Positions 21,871-33,384 of a DNA stretch of 64,000 bases are shown piece by piece (the first letter of the stretch is position 1; each line of letters opens with the position of its first letter). The notes under the pieces were generated by a model. The model saw nothing but the letters and a program-made list of their open reading frames with translations, was not told the origin of the DNA and did not search any database. A program made the position numbers and the translations under genes. Origin of the DNA: Hexactinellida sp. DTS-2022 (taxonomy: Eukaryota; Porifera; Hexactinellida); the NCBI GenBank assembly GCA_028753945.1, contig JAPNXP010000001.1:5136501-5200500 (forward strand), given 5' to 3'.

Positions 21871-22612
21871 CGCAGGAGACTCCTCTCCTCTGTGTGGTGG
21901 CTAGTATCAGCTATTTACCTCAAGATAGCATTCTAATAATTGGAATTTAGTCCAATCTGCTACTGAATCAATAATTAAGAATACGAATAGAAAACTACAG
22001 TAAAATGAATACAATTCAAGCCACATTTTATGTAGATACAGAGTCAACGTAGAGACTATAGTATTTAGTCGAATAGTAGCCCCTACCCCGAGCAATCGAC
22101 CCCTATGGGGTTTAAAATTAATAATTTTTCGAAAGACATATTCCCAAATGGTACAGTAGATGTCAACGGATATACGAACATATCGGATATAAGAAAACCA
22201 GTGTATTATACAGCTATTTGTAAATACGTTCCTAATCCTGGTCTTATCCAATTTTAATTAATACGTTAAATCACACATTAATGTTACGGTATAGGAGTGG
22301 ATTACAAATTTTCGCGCTCCTAAATTCAAATTTTCCCAAAATCATGCTCCAAAAGAGCGTCTCGCGCTCCTGGATAATTCCTTGAAGAACACTATGTTGG
22401 AAAACGGTTGCCATATACCTTATATAATTTATGTCGGTTATAAGAACATGCCGGTTATAAGCACATCAAGGGCAGTTCCCGACGATGTGCTTATAACCGG
22501 CATCCACTGTATAACTGTATGTACTTATGAATATTATACTAAGTGGGAACTGAACTTGTACTCACTAACCGAGCTACGTCTCATCGTGTTTGATTAGTTA
22601 AATTGAATTGAT
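21871..22612. other. Intergenic DNA with small palindromic relics
   Basis: It is probably the 5' flank of PIGG followed by repeats. About 22290-22376 is a relic of the family seen at 30733-30925 (GGAGCGCG / CGCGCTCCTGGAT words). 22448-22503 is a perfect inverted repeat of 20-bp arms (ATGCCGGTTATAAGCACATC) with a 16-bp loop. Confidence 0.55.
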
Positions 22613-24355
22613 CTAATTGGTAGGAAGAGAAACAACAGAATCAAGTTTGGCAATACTCTTCCCAGACTTGTTTAAATTAGATCTAATTCGCCTCTTCTTA
22701 GAATTGAATGGGAGCTTCGTGGCTACTATAATGGACTTCCTCTTCTTTCCCTTTCTGGCTCTCTTTTCCCTCTTCCCCGGCTTCTTTAGCTCTAACATCC
22801 ATGGTTCGACAGGGTGTCCTGATTGCTTGATGGCAGTAGCAATACTCCTCAGATTGGCAATGTCTCCCTCAGTGAAGAAGGTCACTGCTCTGCCCGGTCT
22901 CCCCGCGCGGCCCGTCCGTCCCACCCTGTGGATGTAGGAGATCAGAGAGGAGGGCATGTCAAAGTTTATAACCATGTTGATGCCCTTGAAGTCCATGCCC
23001 CTCGCCACTAGCTCAGTAGCGATCAGCACCCACAGCTTCCCAGCACGGAACGCCTTCACTACGTTATCTCTCTGAGCCTGCGTTCTCTCGGAATGGATTA
23101 CATCCACGTTAATGCCGTCGTATACCAGCTCCCGCATCAGGTCCCTGGCCCTCTCCACCGTGTCCAGAAACACGAGCACCGGGGGGGCCAGGTCGCCGCT
23201 TCTCACCATCTGACGGACAGCCAGCAGCTTCCCCTCTTCGCTGCCGACAAACTTGAGCTCTTGTCTCACCAGACTACACGCGGAATTTCTCACCCCCACC
23301 GTGACCCTGACGTGGTTCGGCAGGTGAGCTCTGCACCACTCGTCCAGCTTGTCCGGGAGTGTGGCAGAGAAGAGACCCATAGAGATGTCCGGACGGGAGC
23401 AGGCGCTGAGGACAGCGGAGATCTGCTCCACGAACGGCTGCCGACTCTCGGTTTCGAACAGCTTGTCCGCCTCGTCCAGCACCAGCCAGCGGACCGCGCG
23501 GAGCGATACGCCCGGAGGGTCGGCGGACAGGAGAGACAACAGCCGCTTGGGCGTGGCCACGAGAATGTCCAGAGGCAGAGCTCCCGCGGGGGCGCACGCC
23601 TGCCCCGCGGAGGAGGCCTTGGTCAGCAGGAGCATGCGTAACTTCACACCTTGGGAGAGACGCACGAACTCTCGGTGTATCTGGGCAGCCAGCTCTCTCG
23701 TAGGAGTGAGGACAAGCGCGCGGAAGCCAACTCTCCTCGGGCCGCCCAGCAGCGAGAGGATGGGCAGCACGAAGGCGGCTGTTTTTCCGGACCCGGTAGG
23801 CGCGCAGCAGAGCACGTCCCTGCCCTCCATGAGGAGAGGCACGGCCTGCATCTGTATGGGGGTGGGGGACATGAAGCCGGACTGAATTAGGTTATCCAAC
23901 AGACATGAGGGCATCTGGGGGCTGTAAGTGTCGTGGAGAGACTGGAATGTGTCGTGTAGCGCTGGCACGTCGCTGCCCTTGATATGAATCTTGTACTGCT
24001 TCCTAAGAGAAGCAGACACGTCTGAGGGTGAGCTGGAGTGCTGTGTTAACTTGCGTTTCTTCTTTACACTACCGCTAGCATCAGCTGATAACAATTGAAT
24101 AGCCTGATCTTCTGCGGAATGTAACGACTCCTCGTCCTCAATTATAGACACCTTCTCCTTCCTACGCTTTCTACTGCTAGGCTGCGCATCGGGGTGAGAT
24201 AGGTCCCCGAAAAAGTCGAGAGCTCTCTTGGCATCAACGCCAGGTGTCTCCACCTGAGAAGTAGCGCTGAACTGGTTCAGAATAGCTTTATTAGATTTCC
24301 CATTGAAAGAAGTCCCGACTCTAAGTCTCTGGAAGAGATTGTTCGTATCTACCAT
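22613..24355 (-). CDS. DDX52: DEAD-box RNA helicase DDX52/Rok1
   Basis: 580 residues, one exon. DDX52/Rok1 is a nucleolar ATP-dependent helicase of early small-subunit rRNA processing. The basic Ser-rich N-terminus begins MVDTNNLFQRLRVGTSF, matching the DDX52 start, and includes ALDFFGDLS. The core has the Q motif (PTPIQMQ, 164-170), motif I APTGSGKT (185-192), Ia PTRELAAQ, Ib ATPKRL, II DEAD (294-297), III SAT (330-332), IV VLVFLDTVERA, V ATELVARGMDF and VI HRVGRTGRAG (476-485). The DDX52-specific block YDGINVDVIHSERTQAQRDN is present. The tail is Lys/Arg-rich, as expected for a nucleolar protein. GC-rich compared with flanks. Shares a pathway with bystin, which lies about 15 kb away, but there is no sign of co-regulation. 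Confidence 0.97.
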   Translation of the reverse strand: MVDTNNLFQRLRVGTSFNGKSNKAILNQFSATSQVETPGVDAKRALDFFGDLSHPDAQPSSRKRRKEKVSIIEDEESLHSAEDQAIQLLSADASGSVKKKRKLTQHSSSPSDVSASLRKQYKIHIKGSDVPALHDTFQSLHDTYSPQMPSCLLDNLIQSGFMSPTPIQMQAVPLLMEGRDVLCCAPTGSGKTAAFVLPILSLLGGPRRVGFRALVLTPTRELAAQIHREFVRLSQGVKLRMLLLTKASSAGQACAPAGALPLDILVATPKRLLSLLSADPPGVSLRAVRWLVLDEADKLFETESRQPFVEQISAVLSACSRPDISMGLFSATLPDKLDEWCRAHLPNHVRVTVGVRNSACSLVRQELKFVGSEEGKLLAVRQMVRSGDLAPPVLVFLDTVERARDLMRELVYDGINVDVIHSERTQAQRDNVVKAFRAGKLWVLIATELVARGMDFKGINMVINFDMPSSLISYIHRVGRTGRAGRPGRAVTFFTEGDIANLRSIATAIKQSGHPVEPWMLELKKPGKREKRARKGKKRKSIIVATKLPFNSKKRRIRSNLNKSGKSIAKLDSVVSLPTN

Positions 24356-24418
24356 TCAATACAAATGTTAGAGACTGTAATAGCTAAACCAAAAAAGCGA
24401 GAGAAAAAAAAAAAATCT

Positions 24419-24533
24419 TAAATTACAGCTGTGCCGACGACAGTATATTCTTATGGAGGCACTATAATTTGTTGGTTGGCTGATTGATAGTGCCTCCATA
24501 ATAAAATGCTGTCGGCACAGCTGTAATTTTAGA
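24419..24533. mobile_element. Foldback MITE (CAGCTGTGCCGAC family)
   Basis: AATTACAGCTGTGCCGAC at the left and GTCGGCACAGCTGTAATTTT at the right are near-perfect inverted ends. Inner GGAGGCACTAT / ATAGTGCCTCC arms flank a TTGGTTGG loop. Other copies: about 32016-32120, 41424-41537, 43996-44117, 49538-49662. It is followed by about 280 bp (to about 24815) shared with the flanks of the other copies, containing TCATCATCACCTCAAGGTG. Confidence 0.7.
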
Positions 24534-24829
24534 TTTTTCGTCATGTCATCATCAGTATAAAGGTGTTTCGGAGCTAACGATCATTAAAGTGTTGGAAGCT
24601 TCTTTTAGCACACTTCATTTTAGAGTTATTGTTATATAAGAATAAATATTGTAGGCGACGAGTCCAAATTTTATGTGTAGAGGCTGATTGAATTGCCAAA
24701 ATTGTAAAACATATTTTTTGGCGATGTCATCATCACCTCAAGGTGCTAAGACTAATTTGTAAAAGTGTAACGTATAATAAAGCGTACCCAAATTGGTACC
24801 GTCCGTTGGTGTTCGTATTAATCCATTGT

Positions 24830-25462
24830 CAGGGATGCCAACCTCTGGAAACCAAAAAGCGGGAGGTTTTTGCCATTTTGGCGGGAGTTTTACCAAAAAA
24901 GCAGGAGGTCGAAGATGAAAAAGCGGGAGACTCAAAATATATGGTATTTCTTTGAATCTATCATGAATAGAACAATACAATATGTTTAATTTGTATGTTT
25001 GGATATCTACAATTAGGAAACGCTTATTTTTCTAGTTCTATCTATCAAATTTCTTCCCGCGTATCTCGTATTCACCCAATAATAAGACAACAAAAACGAA
25101 ATAGCTAGAATAATGAATTAATTTTTTTATAAAGTATTTTTATTTATTAGATATACGTAGATGTAGCAGATTTAAATATCTATTTAATCCACCCGTGGTT
25201 GCATAGGTCGACATATAAACTAAACGAGAAAAAAATTCATCATCGTATCTAGTATAATAACTTTCTGGAGGATGTGAGCAAAGCCCACCCGGGATATTTT
25301 TAAGAATTTCTTTCAAATTCGAAAAACATAATAGAACAGTGTATTAATAAGGGGCGGAGGGCTAAATAATTTTAACTAACTTACAAGTACGTATATGAGT
25401 AGAACAAAACTTGGTACTCGTATCTTGACTAATTAGTAAAAATCCAGTTATTTACTTATCTA
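24830..25462. mobile_element. hAT-type element, interrupted on the right
   Basis: It starts CAGGGATGCCAACCTCTGGA and then carries AAAGCGGGAGG words. It is the same family as 26493-27442 in the opposite orientation, sharing words such as ATCCCGGGTGG / CCACCCGGGAT and CTACTCAT / ATGAGTAG. No right terminus is present; it is cut by Helitron-like copy E. Confidence 0.6.
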
Positions 25463-26492
25463 TCTGTATATTAAAAGCGGAATTGTTGTGTGTTTGTGGT
25501 GTGTTTGGATGTTTGTCCAGAATTAATTGGAAAGACTACAAGTCCCAGAAAGCTGAAAATTTGTATACAGGGGTAATTTTGTACTGCGACAACGATCTAT
25601 TGGTTTTTGAAACAAAATAACGGGATTATGACGTCACAGTTGCGAAAAACAGATATTTTGTACTAGCTTCCCAATTTTGCTCCGATTTGTGGAAAACAAA
25701 AGCATTAGACGTACACTAAATTTCTACACCTGATAGCAGTTCACGAATTCCCATTTTTCTTCTGATTGTGAACAGTTAATTAATTAGTCCCTGCACTAAT
25801 CAACCATAAATAGTGTATCGTACCAACACAGGTATAGCAAAGTGCAAGTGTGTGTTTGTCCAGAATTAATAGGAAAGACTACGAGTCCTAGAAAGCTGAA
25901 AATAGGCATGCAGGGGTAATTTTACACGCTGACAACGATCTATTGGTTTTGTAAGCGAAATAACGGGATTATGACGTCATAAACGCACATATTTGGGAAT
26001 AACTCATACAGTTTTTATTCGATTCGCCCACAATTTTCGATAATAACACAACATACCATGAGACACACGTATACCAATTTATGGGAATGTAACGTCACGT
26101 AGGATCTAATTTGGATTCAGCTCTTACACTTTTGGTTCAATTGACAAATAATTTTGTCACATTATAAAACAGAATGTATTGCATGTCTCTAGAAATTTTT
26201 ATAATTTTCGCTTTAAATCTGAGCCAGGCAATAACAAAAATGTAACCTCCAATTGCTGCATCATTGCACATATTGAGGTTAGATGATTTAATCTTCACCT
26301 ACAATATTTCCTAAATTGCATACTTGGTTAATCCAGTTTGGCTTCCATCAGTTTATTTCTATTCGTGATGTAATTACCTTAACGTCAATCACATAAGTAT
26401 GCATAATATTTACTATCAATCTGATTTGTTTGGTTAACAAGAATGCGCTTAGAGTTCTAATGCATTGTTTATTTATTACACCTACATATTGG

Positions 26493-27442
26493 CAGGGTTG
26501 CCAACCCTCCCGCTTTTTTGCCTTTATTTCTCCCATCCTCCCGACCTCCCGCCAAACTTTTCAAACTCCCGCTTTCTTGGAAATTTGTCCTATATATTAG
26601 GATTTTATGATATGTATAAGTAAAATAACTGAATCTTTTGCCAAAATTAGTCTATATACCGTAATAATATAATATACGAGTTCCAAGTTTTGTTCTACTC
26701 ATACTTGTATGTTAAGATTCTATAGCCCCTTATTATTACACTGTACTAATATTACATATGTTTTAATTCGAATTTGGAAGAAATTCTTAAAAATATCCCG
26801 GGTGGCTTACATCAGCCGGAAAGTTGTTATACCAGATATGATGCTGCATTTTTTCTCGTTTAGTTTATATTTCAATCAATACAACCAAGGGTGGAATAAG
26901 CTTTACAACACATTTACAAATTTGATGGCCTAATCGAGTAATCGTCATGAAATTCCTCGAAATCTCTAGAAAAATGTCCATAATTGACATGAACTTTTGA
27001 AGATATTTAAATCTGCTACATCTACGTATATCTACTAAATACAGTTCAAACCGGTTTTTTCTAACCATTTCTTTTCAGATAACAATAGTAAGAAAAAACC
27101 GATAGTTAGAAAAAACCGATGAAAAATAACAGTATAGTTGGAATTTCTTACAAAAGATTGCATTACTAATTGTTAGAATAAACCGATAAGTTAGAATAAA
27201 CCGAGTTAGAATAAACAGGTTTCGACTGTAACTACTTTGTAAAAAAGTATAATTCAGTAATCTACTATTTCGTTTTGTTGTGTTATTGCATACATAGGGT
27301 CAATACGAGATACGCGAGAAGAAATCTGATAGATAGAACTTGAAAAATAATTGTTTCCTAATTGTAGATATCTTTTTTGGTAAAACTCCCGCCAAAAAAT
27401 GGCAAACCTCCCGCTTTTTGGTTTCAGAGGTTGGAATCCCTG
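26493..27442. mobile_element. hAT-type element nested in copy E
   Basis: Inverted ends CAGGGTTGCCAACCCTCCCG and the complement of CAGGGATTCCAACCTCTGAA. The flanks read CATATTGG and AATTATTGG, an imperfect duplication. Copy D, which lacks this insertion, reads straight through the equivalent site. A Tc1/mariner-like MITE is nested inside at 27040-27230. Confidence 0.7.
27040..27230. mobile_element. Tc1/mariner-like MITE (AAACCGGTTT family)
   Basis: TACAGTTCAAACCGG at 27040 and GGTTTCGACTGTA ending at 27230 are the termini. The interior repeats GTTAGAATAAACCGA-type words. A near-identical copy is at 38443-38617 and a fragment at 49812-49872. Confidence 0.8.
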
Positions 27443-28151
27443 AATTATTGGCTTCTATAATAAGACTATCAATGGAACCTAGGATTTCTACTAGAAATGA
27501 ATTAAGTCAAGTAATCTAGGATTTTGGTTCTGCCTAACGATGAGATTTATTATGTAAATTATTGCTATCAATTAAATTAAATCATTCACTAACCCAGCTC
27601 CTGCAAAATGAATTGTTTATGGTGAGATGTATAGATGTTTATTACTATTAAATCAAATATTTTGCAACCCTGAATTTACCTCTGCATAATAATGGTTTAA
27701 TGGTGAGAATAAGACCGCGAAGCGGTCTTATTCTCATCTAAACCATTATTATGCAGAGATTAAATCCAGAGTTGGTAAATTACTTTACAATACAATTTAC
27801 TGAAATAATTAATTGCGTATAATTTACCAACCACAGGTCTCAATTTATTTGAACTAACAAGCTGAACCTTTTAATATAGTTTAACGCTATCCTTAAGAAT
27901 TATTGAGCTATTAATTAACTAATAATTAATAACTAATGAGCAATGAGAATAACTTACAAAAACATAATTTCCCAAACAAATTACAGTAACTAATCACAAT
28001 CCAAAATGGATTTTAAAAGCACGGGTTATTAAGTCATAGTGAATAATTTACTAGCCACAGGTGAACTCATTATTAATATTATTGCTTTTGGGGAGGGAAA
28101 GCGACCGAGACCGAAGGGCTCGTACTATTAAAACACAAACGTATATATATA

Positions 28152-29893
28152 TACGAGCCCTTCGCGACGGATCACTCTCTGACAAAAGTCGCTTCGCGAA
28201 TTTTATTCGTTCGTGTTAGGCACTACGCGATACAATTAACGGCCGCTTCGCGGCCTTTCCCTTCCCAAAAGCTATAATATTACTAATGAGTTCACCTGTG
28301 GCCAGTGAATTACACACTATTACTTAATAACTCGTGCCTAAAATTCATTTTGGGTTGTAATTACTGTAAAATGTGTGGGGAATTATGTTGAGTAAGTTAT
28401 TCTCATTGCTCATTAGTTATTAATTATTAGTTAATTAATAGCTCAATAATTCTTAACTTAATTTCATTTCTAGTAGAAATCCTAGGTTAGAAATTACGTA
28501 AATCCATTGACAGTCTTATTATAGAAGCCAATATATAATCTGGTCGTTGAAATCCCAAAATGGGTCATGCCTAGAAAAAATTCATACAAAGCGTATTTTA
28601 GTATCATTAGAAGCGGAATTTTTCGTAGAATAACATATCCAAAATCCGCTAAAATCCGTCTTGGGGAAAACTTTTTACACGGGTGGCAGTGTCGGCCATT
28701 TCATAGTAAATCGCCGACATTTTCGGAACTAACTTTCTCAAATCAAATCTAATCAACTTATAATCACCATATTTGTATTCAGCGTAAAATTTCCAGCAAT
28801 TTGATATATCACATGACAACATTTGGAGGATTTTTTCCATAGCAACGCTGGAATGTATAAAAATATGTCAGGAAATTGCGAACATTCCATTCTCAAATTG
28901 TGGGCCTATTCAATCTAATGACCCCTCGTTCAACTCCACTAGTATAATGATATATACACATATCGACCCTCTAAAATGAGATTTGACGAGATTTATCCGA
29001 AAATCTTCAATTTTAGGTTTATCTCGAATAATCTCGTCAAATCCCATTTTAGAGGGTCGATATGTGTATAATTATACTAGTGGAGTTGAACGAGGGGTCA
29101 CTAGATTGGATAGACCCACAATTTGAGAATGGAATGTCCGCACATTCCTGACATATTTTTGATACATTCCAGCGTTGCTATGGAAAAAATCCTCCAAATG
29201 TTGTCATGTGATATATAAAATTGCTGGAAATTTTACGCTGAGTACAAATATGGTGATTATAAGTTGATTAGATTTGATTTGAGAAAGTTTGTTACGAAAA
29301 TGTCGGCGATTTACTATGAAATGGCCGACACTGCCACCCGTGTAAAAAATTTTCCCCAAACGGATTTTAGCGGATTTTGGATATGTTATTCTACGAAAAA
29401 TTCCGCTTCTAATGATACTAAAATACGCTTTGTATGAATTTTTTCTAGGTTCAACCTTCCAACGACCAGACTAATAGGTGTAATAAATATACAATGCATC
29501 AAGTTAACTACTCTAAGCCCAATTCTTGTTAACCAAACAAATCAGATCACCCACATAGTGCTACAAATAATAGGACACATTTTAACTAATAACTTTCGCT
29601 ATGTAAGTTAGTAAAAATTGATAATTTTGACAAAGGTGTCCATTATGTATTGTCTATTTTCATATAAAATTTATACTAACCGAGTCAAATTTGCAAAAGT
29701 TATTAAGAAAAAGGTTACCGTGTGATGTCATACTCACAATATTTCGCTTAGAAAACCATTAGACCGATGTCGCTATGACAAACTACTCCTATATACCAAA
29801 TTTCAGCTCTCTTGGTAGCATGGTCTTTTCAATCAATTACGGACAAACATCCAAACACACAAACACACAACAATTCCGCTTTTAATATATAGA
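28152..29893 (-). mobile_element. Helitron-like non-autonomous element, copy F (interrupted)
   Basis: Mirror image of copy E, with its module end 27 bp from that of E. It begins TACGAGCCCTTCGCGACGG and closes on the complement of TCTATATATTAAAAGCGGAA. A palindromic element (28541-29473) interrupts it. Confidence 0.45.
28541..29473. mobile_element. Near-perfect palindromic element of about 0.93 kb
   Basis: CTGGTCGTTG at the left is mirrored by CAACGACCAG at the right. The arms run about 28541-28990 and 29025-29473, meeting near TTATCCGAAAATCTTCAATT. A few substitutions distinguish the arms. It is inserted in copy F at a TA-rich site (CCAATA/TAGGTG in the other copies). Short open frames on both strands are mirror images and are not genes. 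Confidence 0.8.
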
Positions 29894-29963
29894 TTTGTTT
29901 GTATGTTCCGAGTTGATTGAAGAAACTGGACGGTTTCCAAATGTGATTTTTGGCATATAGGGG

Positions 29964-30099
29964 CAGTGGTGGCGCTAGCCAGCCGCCACAGGTGGGACAC
30001 AATTGCGTCACAGGTGGGGCACTTACATTAATGAGGTGGGGACACTTAAATTCAGGTGGGGCACATGCCCCACCTGGCCCCACCCTCGCGCCGCCTCTG
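29964..30099. mobile_element. hAT-type MITE
   Basis: CAGTGGTGGCGCTAGCC at the left and CTCGCGCCGCCTCTG at the right, inside an exact 8-bp duplication TATAGGGG (29956-29963, 30100-30107). It is inserted in a fragment of the TTGGCATATAGGGGTAACT sequence that forms the satellite at 40480. Confidence 0.9.
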
Positions 30100-30732
30100 T
30101 ATAGGGGCAACCTTTGGCACTCGTCAACAATTTGAGGTTTCCACTAAAATTTATCACACCTCGACAATTTATGACGTCATTATCACATTTCGTGAACCCT
30201 GAAAATTCACTTAATCGCACATAATTCGCGCCCTCGAAGAGATAAAAATCTGAAAATTTAATAGAACATGCACATTAATGATGCGGACATGGTGGTCACA
30301 CCAGATCGCCACTATGCTAACTCATTATCGCATGATTACGTAATTATTAAAATTTCACATTGTTAAATTTGACTATTTAGGGCATACACCCAGCACCTAA
30401 TTAAGTGCCAACCCGACACCTAAATCAAATCGAAAATCACGCACTTTTTGACCACAACTGATGCCTGGCCGGCACCTAAAAGTGCCGGCCAGGCCCCTAG
30501 ATAAACCTCTTGGTATATTGTGTCTGGGATAAAATTCCAGTTGTTCAAATGCTTTGGTGTCTTAGTGTATTAGATAAATTTTTATCACATTTTAAGGATT
30601 ATTGTCAAAGAGAGAGTGGGAACAATTGGTGGAGGGCTGCATGAGGGAAGGCCGTAGAAGAAGGTACGGTTGGTCCGTTCTCAACCTGACCAACTTTGGT
30701 TTAATTATTACTAAAATTTGGTACATCCTGAC
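30100..30732. other. Intergenic DNA
   Basis: No gene seen. A short self-complementary stretch AGTGCCGGCCAGGC / GCCTGGCCGGCACC lies near 30460-30495. Confidence 0.4.
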
Positions 30733-30925
30733 CAGGGGTTTATCCAGGAGCGCGCCATACGCCTAGAGGCGTATAAATTGGGATATGTTTGCGTTTAGGA
30801 GCGCGAAAACTGCCGAAAGTTCCCATAGAGTAATACAAAACTGACCTTTTAGGCGTACAAAATTCATACTCTAGTGACCTTATGATAGTTAGGAGTGTTC
30901 AATTCTACTCCTGTATATTACCCTG
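30733..30925. mobile_element. hAT-type MITE
   Basis: CAGGGGTTTATCCAGGAGCG and the right end CTCCTGTATATTACCCTG lie inside an exact 8-bp duplication ATCCTGAC (30725-30732, 30926-30933). Related pieces are near 22290 and 59612. Confidence 0.9.
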
Positions 30926-31081
30926 ATCCTGACCAACTTTGTTACAGGTAATACAGTTAGTACAGTTTAAACTTCATCAAGTTGAACTTGACTGCTACTC
31001 CTTGAATGGAATGGGTATTGAGAAGGGGATATACCCCTATAATAATTCTTTGTCAAAAATTCTTAATGAATATCCTATAGC

Positions 31082-31592
31082 CAGAGGGTCCGGATGGATT
31101 ACGGATTTACGGATTTTTTAATGGATTTGGAAATTATTCTCAAAAACTATCATAAATCCTTTTAATAAATATAGTAAATTAGTAATATGAGTTTTTGGAT
31201 TGAGAATGTAGTACTTTGTACCTTCTAAATGTAAATAAATATACACATGATACTTACTAGAAAAACTTCTAAAACAATCATTTGGATCTAGATATGGATG
31301 TATATGCAAATCCAAATGAATTGGGAAATCGTATGGATTTTGGAAATCCGTATGGATTTAGGAAATCCGTATGGATTCAGGATATCCATATGGATTTGGA
31401 AATCCGTATGGATTTTATATGAATTTAAAAATCAGCTATTCACAGAGGGTCCGGATGGATAACGGAATTTACGGATTTGAAATTCCAAATCCCTAATTTA
31501 CCGATTTTGGAATAGATTTGGAATTTTAATTCTAGATAATATGGATTATGGACTGGATATGGATACGGATTCCGATCCATTCGGACCCTCTG
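31082..31592. mobile_element. hAT-type MITE with ATGGATTTGGAAATCCGT repeats
   Basis: CAGAGGGTCCGGATGGATTA and CATTCGGACCCTCTG lie inside an exact 8-bp duplication CCTATAGC (31074-31081, 31593-31600). The interior is filled with CCGTATGGATT repeats. A second internal CAGAGGGTCCGGATGG (about 31443) suggests that one member inserted into another. Confidence 0.9.
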
Positions 31593-32015
31593 CCTATAGC
31601 TATTCATTATGCAGATCAATTCAATAAAGATAATCATTAAGAATATTAATACATATATATTTCATGAAAGTAATCCAATATTATATTCTACCACACCATG
31701 CCCCAACACTATTTTAATAGTTGTAAACAATTTTCTATGATTTTAAATTAAAATACGTAGCTTATTGCACATATTAGTTAACAAGTCAATCAAATTCCAG
31801 AAGGTTCCAAAGATTCCTCTATTCAACCAATTTTTAGAAATCCACTATACCGTACAGTCGATTCCACTAAAATATTGTAATTCTACTAGATTCCACTATT
31901 CAGTAAACCCTATTGTTATGTACCGGAATTCGTTTAGAATTAGACTCTGTACAATATTTCACCCAGAATTAACTGTTTAGCAAATTTGTAATAGATAATT
32001 AAATTATCAGAAAAA

Positions 32016-32189
32016 TCAAAATTACAGCTGTGCCACAACATTTCCTTTGGAGGCACTACATTTTGGTGGTTAGTGGATGGATAGTGCCTCCAAAATTAAA
32101 TGATGTCGGCTGTAATTACGGTTAAATAATATACCAAAGTAGTAAGATTAGAACTGGGCCAATATACTATTAGTATAGTCGGCACAGTA
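32016..32189. mobile_element. Foldback MITE (CAGCTGTGCC family) plus one TGTGCCGAC palindrome
   Basis: 32016-32120 has ATTACAGCTGTGCC and GGCTGTAATTAC ends with inner GGAGGCACTA / TAGTGCCTCC arms. 32153-32189 is a single copy of the 37-bp palindrome that is tandemly repeated at 38717-39516. The two types next to each other share the word TGTGCCGAC. Confidence 0.65.
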
Positions 32190-32247
32190 AAACATAAAAA
32201 CACAACTTGACAGTTAGAATGTAAAAGTAAATCCTAATTACTCTACC

Positions 32248-32473
32248 TCAATCGTTTCTTTGCAGAGTCTTTTGAATCTGTTAATTTCGAATATAGTCCT
32301 ACTTGCTTTAGTGTATTTGGTTCCGAAAGAATTTGACTGAAATCTCCTATACTATTAATAGGGAGAGGACCTTCTTCTTCAAATTTATCTTTATACTTCA
32401 GTAAATTAAGTTTGGTGAGAAACTTACTAATTTGACTAGCTTCACTAGTCATTTTACTTGAGTTAAAACTCAT
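32248..32473 (-). CDS. SAM-like domain exon (isolated)
   Basis: About 75 codons from an ATG at 32473. Residues 15-75 read as a SAM-type helical bundle: ISKFLTKLNLLKYKDKFEEE, NSIGDFSQIL and LKQVGLYSKLTDSKDSAKKR. SAM domains mediate protein-protein or RNA contacts. The frame reaches TAG 5 codons after the domain, but GAG|GTAGAGT at 32247/32246 is a good splice donor, so this may be a first exon. No following exon was found in the transposon-filled sequence to its left. It points away from the SAM exon at 34561 on the other strand. It may be a relic or a small gene. Confidence 0.45.
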
Positions 32474-33039
32474 TAATTAGTTGGTAAATGTTATTTAATA
32501 TATTTTACCATTCCCAGAACACTCCCTCCTTAAAAATAGATCAGACAGGGCCCGTGCCACTAATTCAAACTGACCAGGTCAAAAGTGGGCAGAATTTTTC
32601 CGGACCAGGTTCTGAGTTTGTCATTCAAACAGGTTCTCACTAACATGGTAAGTTTCAAAACAATTAATACGAATCTCATGCATGGTCGTGCCAGTAATGC
32701 AAACTGCCCCGGTTGAACTTGAACATAAGAATTATTTTCCCAGCCCAGGTCAGCGAAATTATATTAAGTAAACAATCTTTATAAAAGTATCAACTACCAA
32801 CCACTCCGCAGACATATGTGTACTCTCAAGCTAATTAGCTAATTAATATGCCGAAGTATTATTTAGTGATTCAGAATGTAAAGTTAAATAATCAGAAATC
32901 TTCGAAAATTACTTAATTTCCCTTCCAAGAAATTCAAAAAAGGTTCGTTCGCTCGGTGTTCGTATAAACAATATTCATATGGTAAACAGTTCCAAATCCT
33001 GGGTTCATAAAAAATTACAGTTAATTTGCACAAATAAAA
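32474..33039. other. Intergenic DNA with partial CAGGGC..GTGCCACTAAT repeat
   Basis: About 32548-32770 carries two diverged pieces of the element family at 16475-18940 (CAGGGCCCGTGCCACTAATT; GGTCGTGCCAGTAATGCAAA). No intact termini pair up. The rest is AT-rich. Confidence 0.45.
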
Positions 33040-33384
33040 TGCCCAAAAAAAATTCTAAGCTAAACTATGCTTCCTATTGGCATAATTTGCATTATATATG
33101 GGTAATCAACCAATGCGAGTCCAATGGAATCACTTTTGAGAGTCTGAGGTATGTAGTTAAGCTGTTTAGGCGCCATTTAATGATGACACCACAAATATAC
33201 TATATATCAATTCGAGTCTAAAAGAACTACGAGAAAATGAAGATATTTTGCTAATACACTTAGTACACGTATATATTTTTCGAATATATACAATGAAAAT
33301 GAATATAATCAATATATATAAAGTTATAAACCAGTTTTATGCAGGTTTATGCGTTTTTTTAATGCAGGTTTATGCGGTTTTATG

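Larger units (their letters stand above)
25463..28124 (+). mobile_element. Helitron-like non-autonomous element, copy E (interrupted)
   Basis: It starts TCTGTATATTAAAAGCGGAA and closes on the module end ACCGAAGGGCTCGTA. It is the reverse-complement counterpart of copy D, with a 950-bp hAT-type insertion at 26493-27442. About 25500-25980 has two diverged direct copies of a block with TTTGTCCAGAATTAAT and AACGGGATTATGACGTCA. The hairpin CATAATAATGGTTTAA at 27688-27760 corresponds to that of copy D. Confidence 0.45.

Noticed and set aside
22617-23890. Frames on the plus strand and one alternative minus frame over DDX52
   Set aside because: They overlap the DDX52 frame, whose motifs are all intact.
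28567-28840. Small frames in the 0.93-kb palindrome
   Set aside because: Mirror-image frames in palindromic non-coding DNA.
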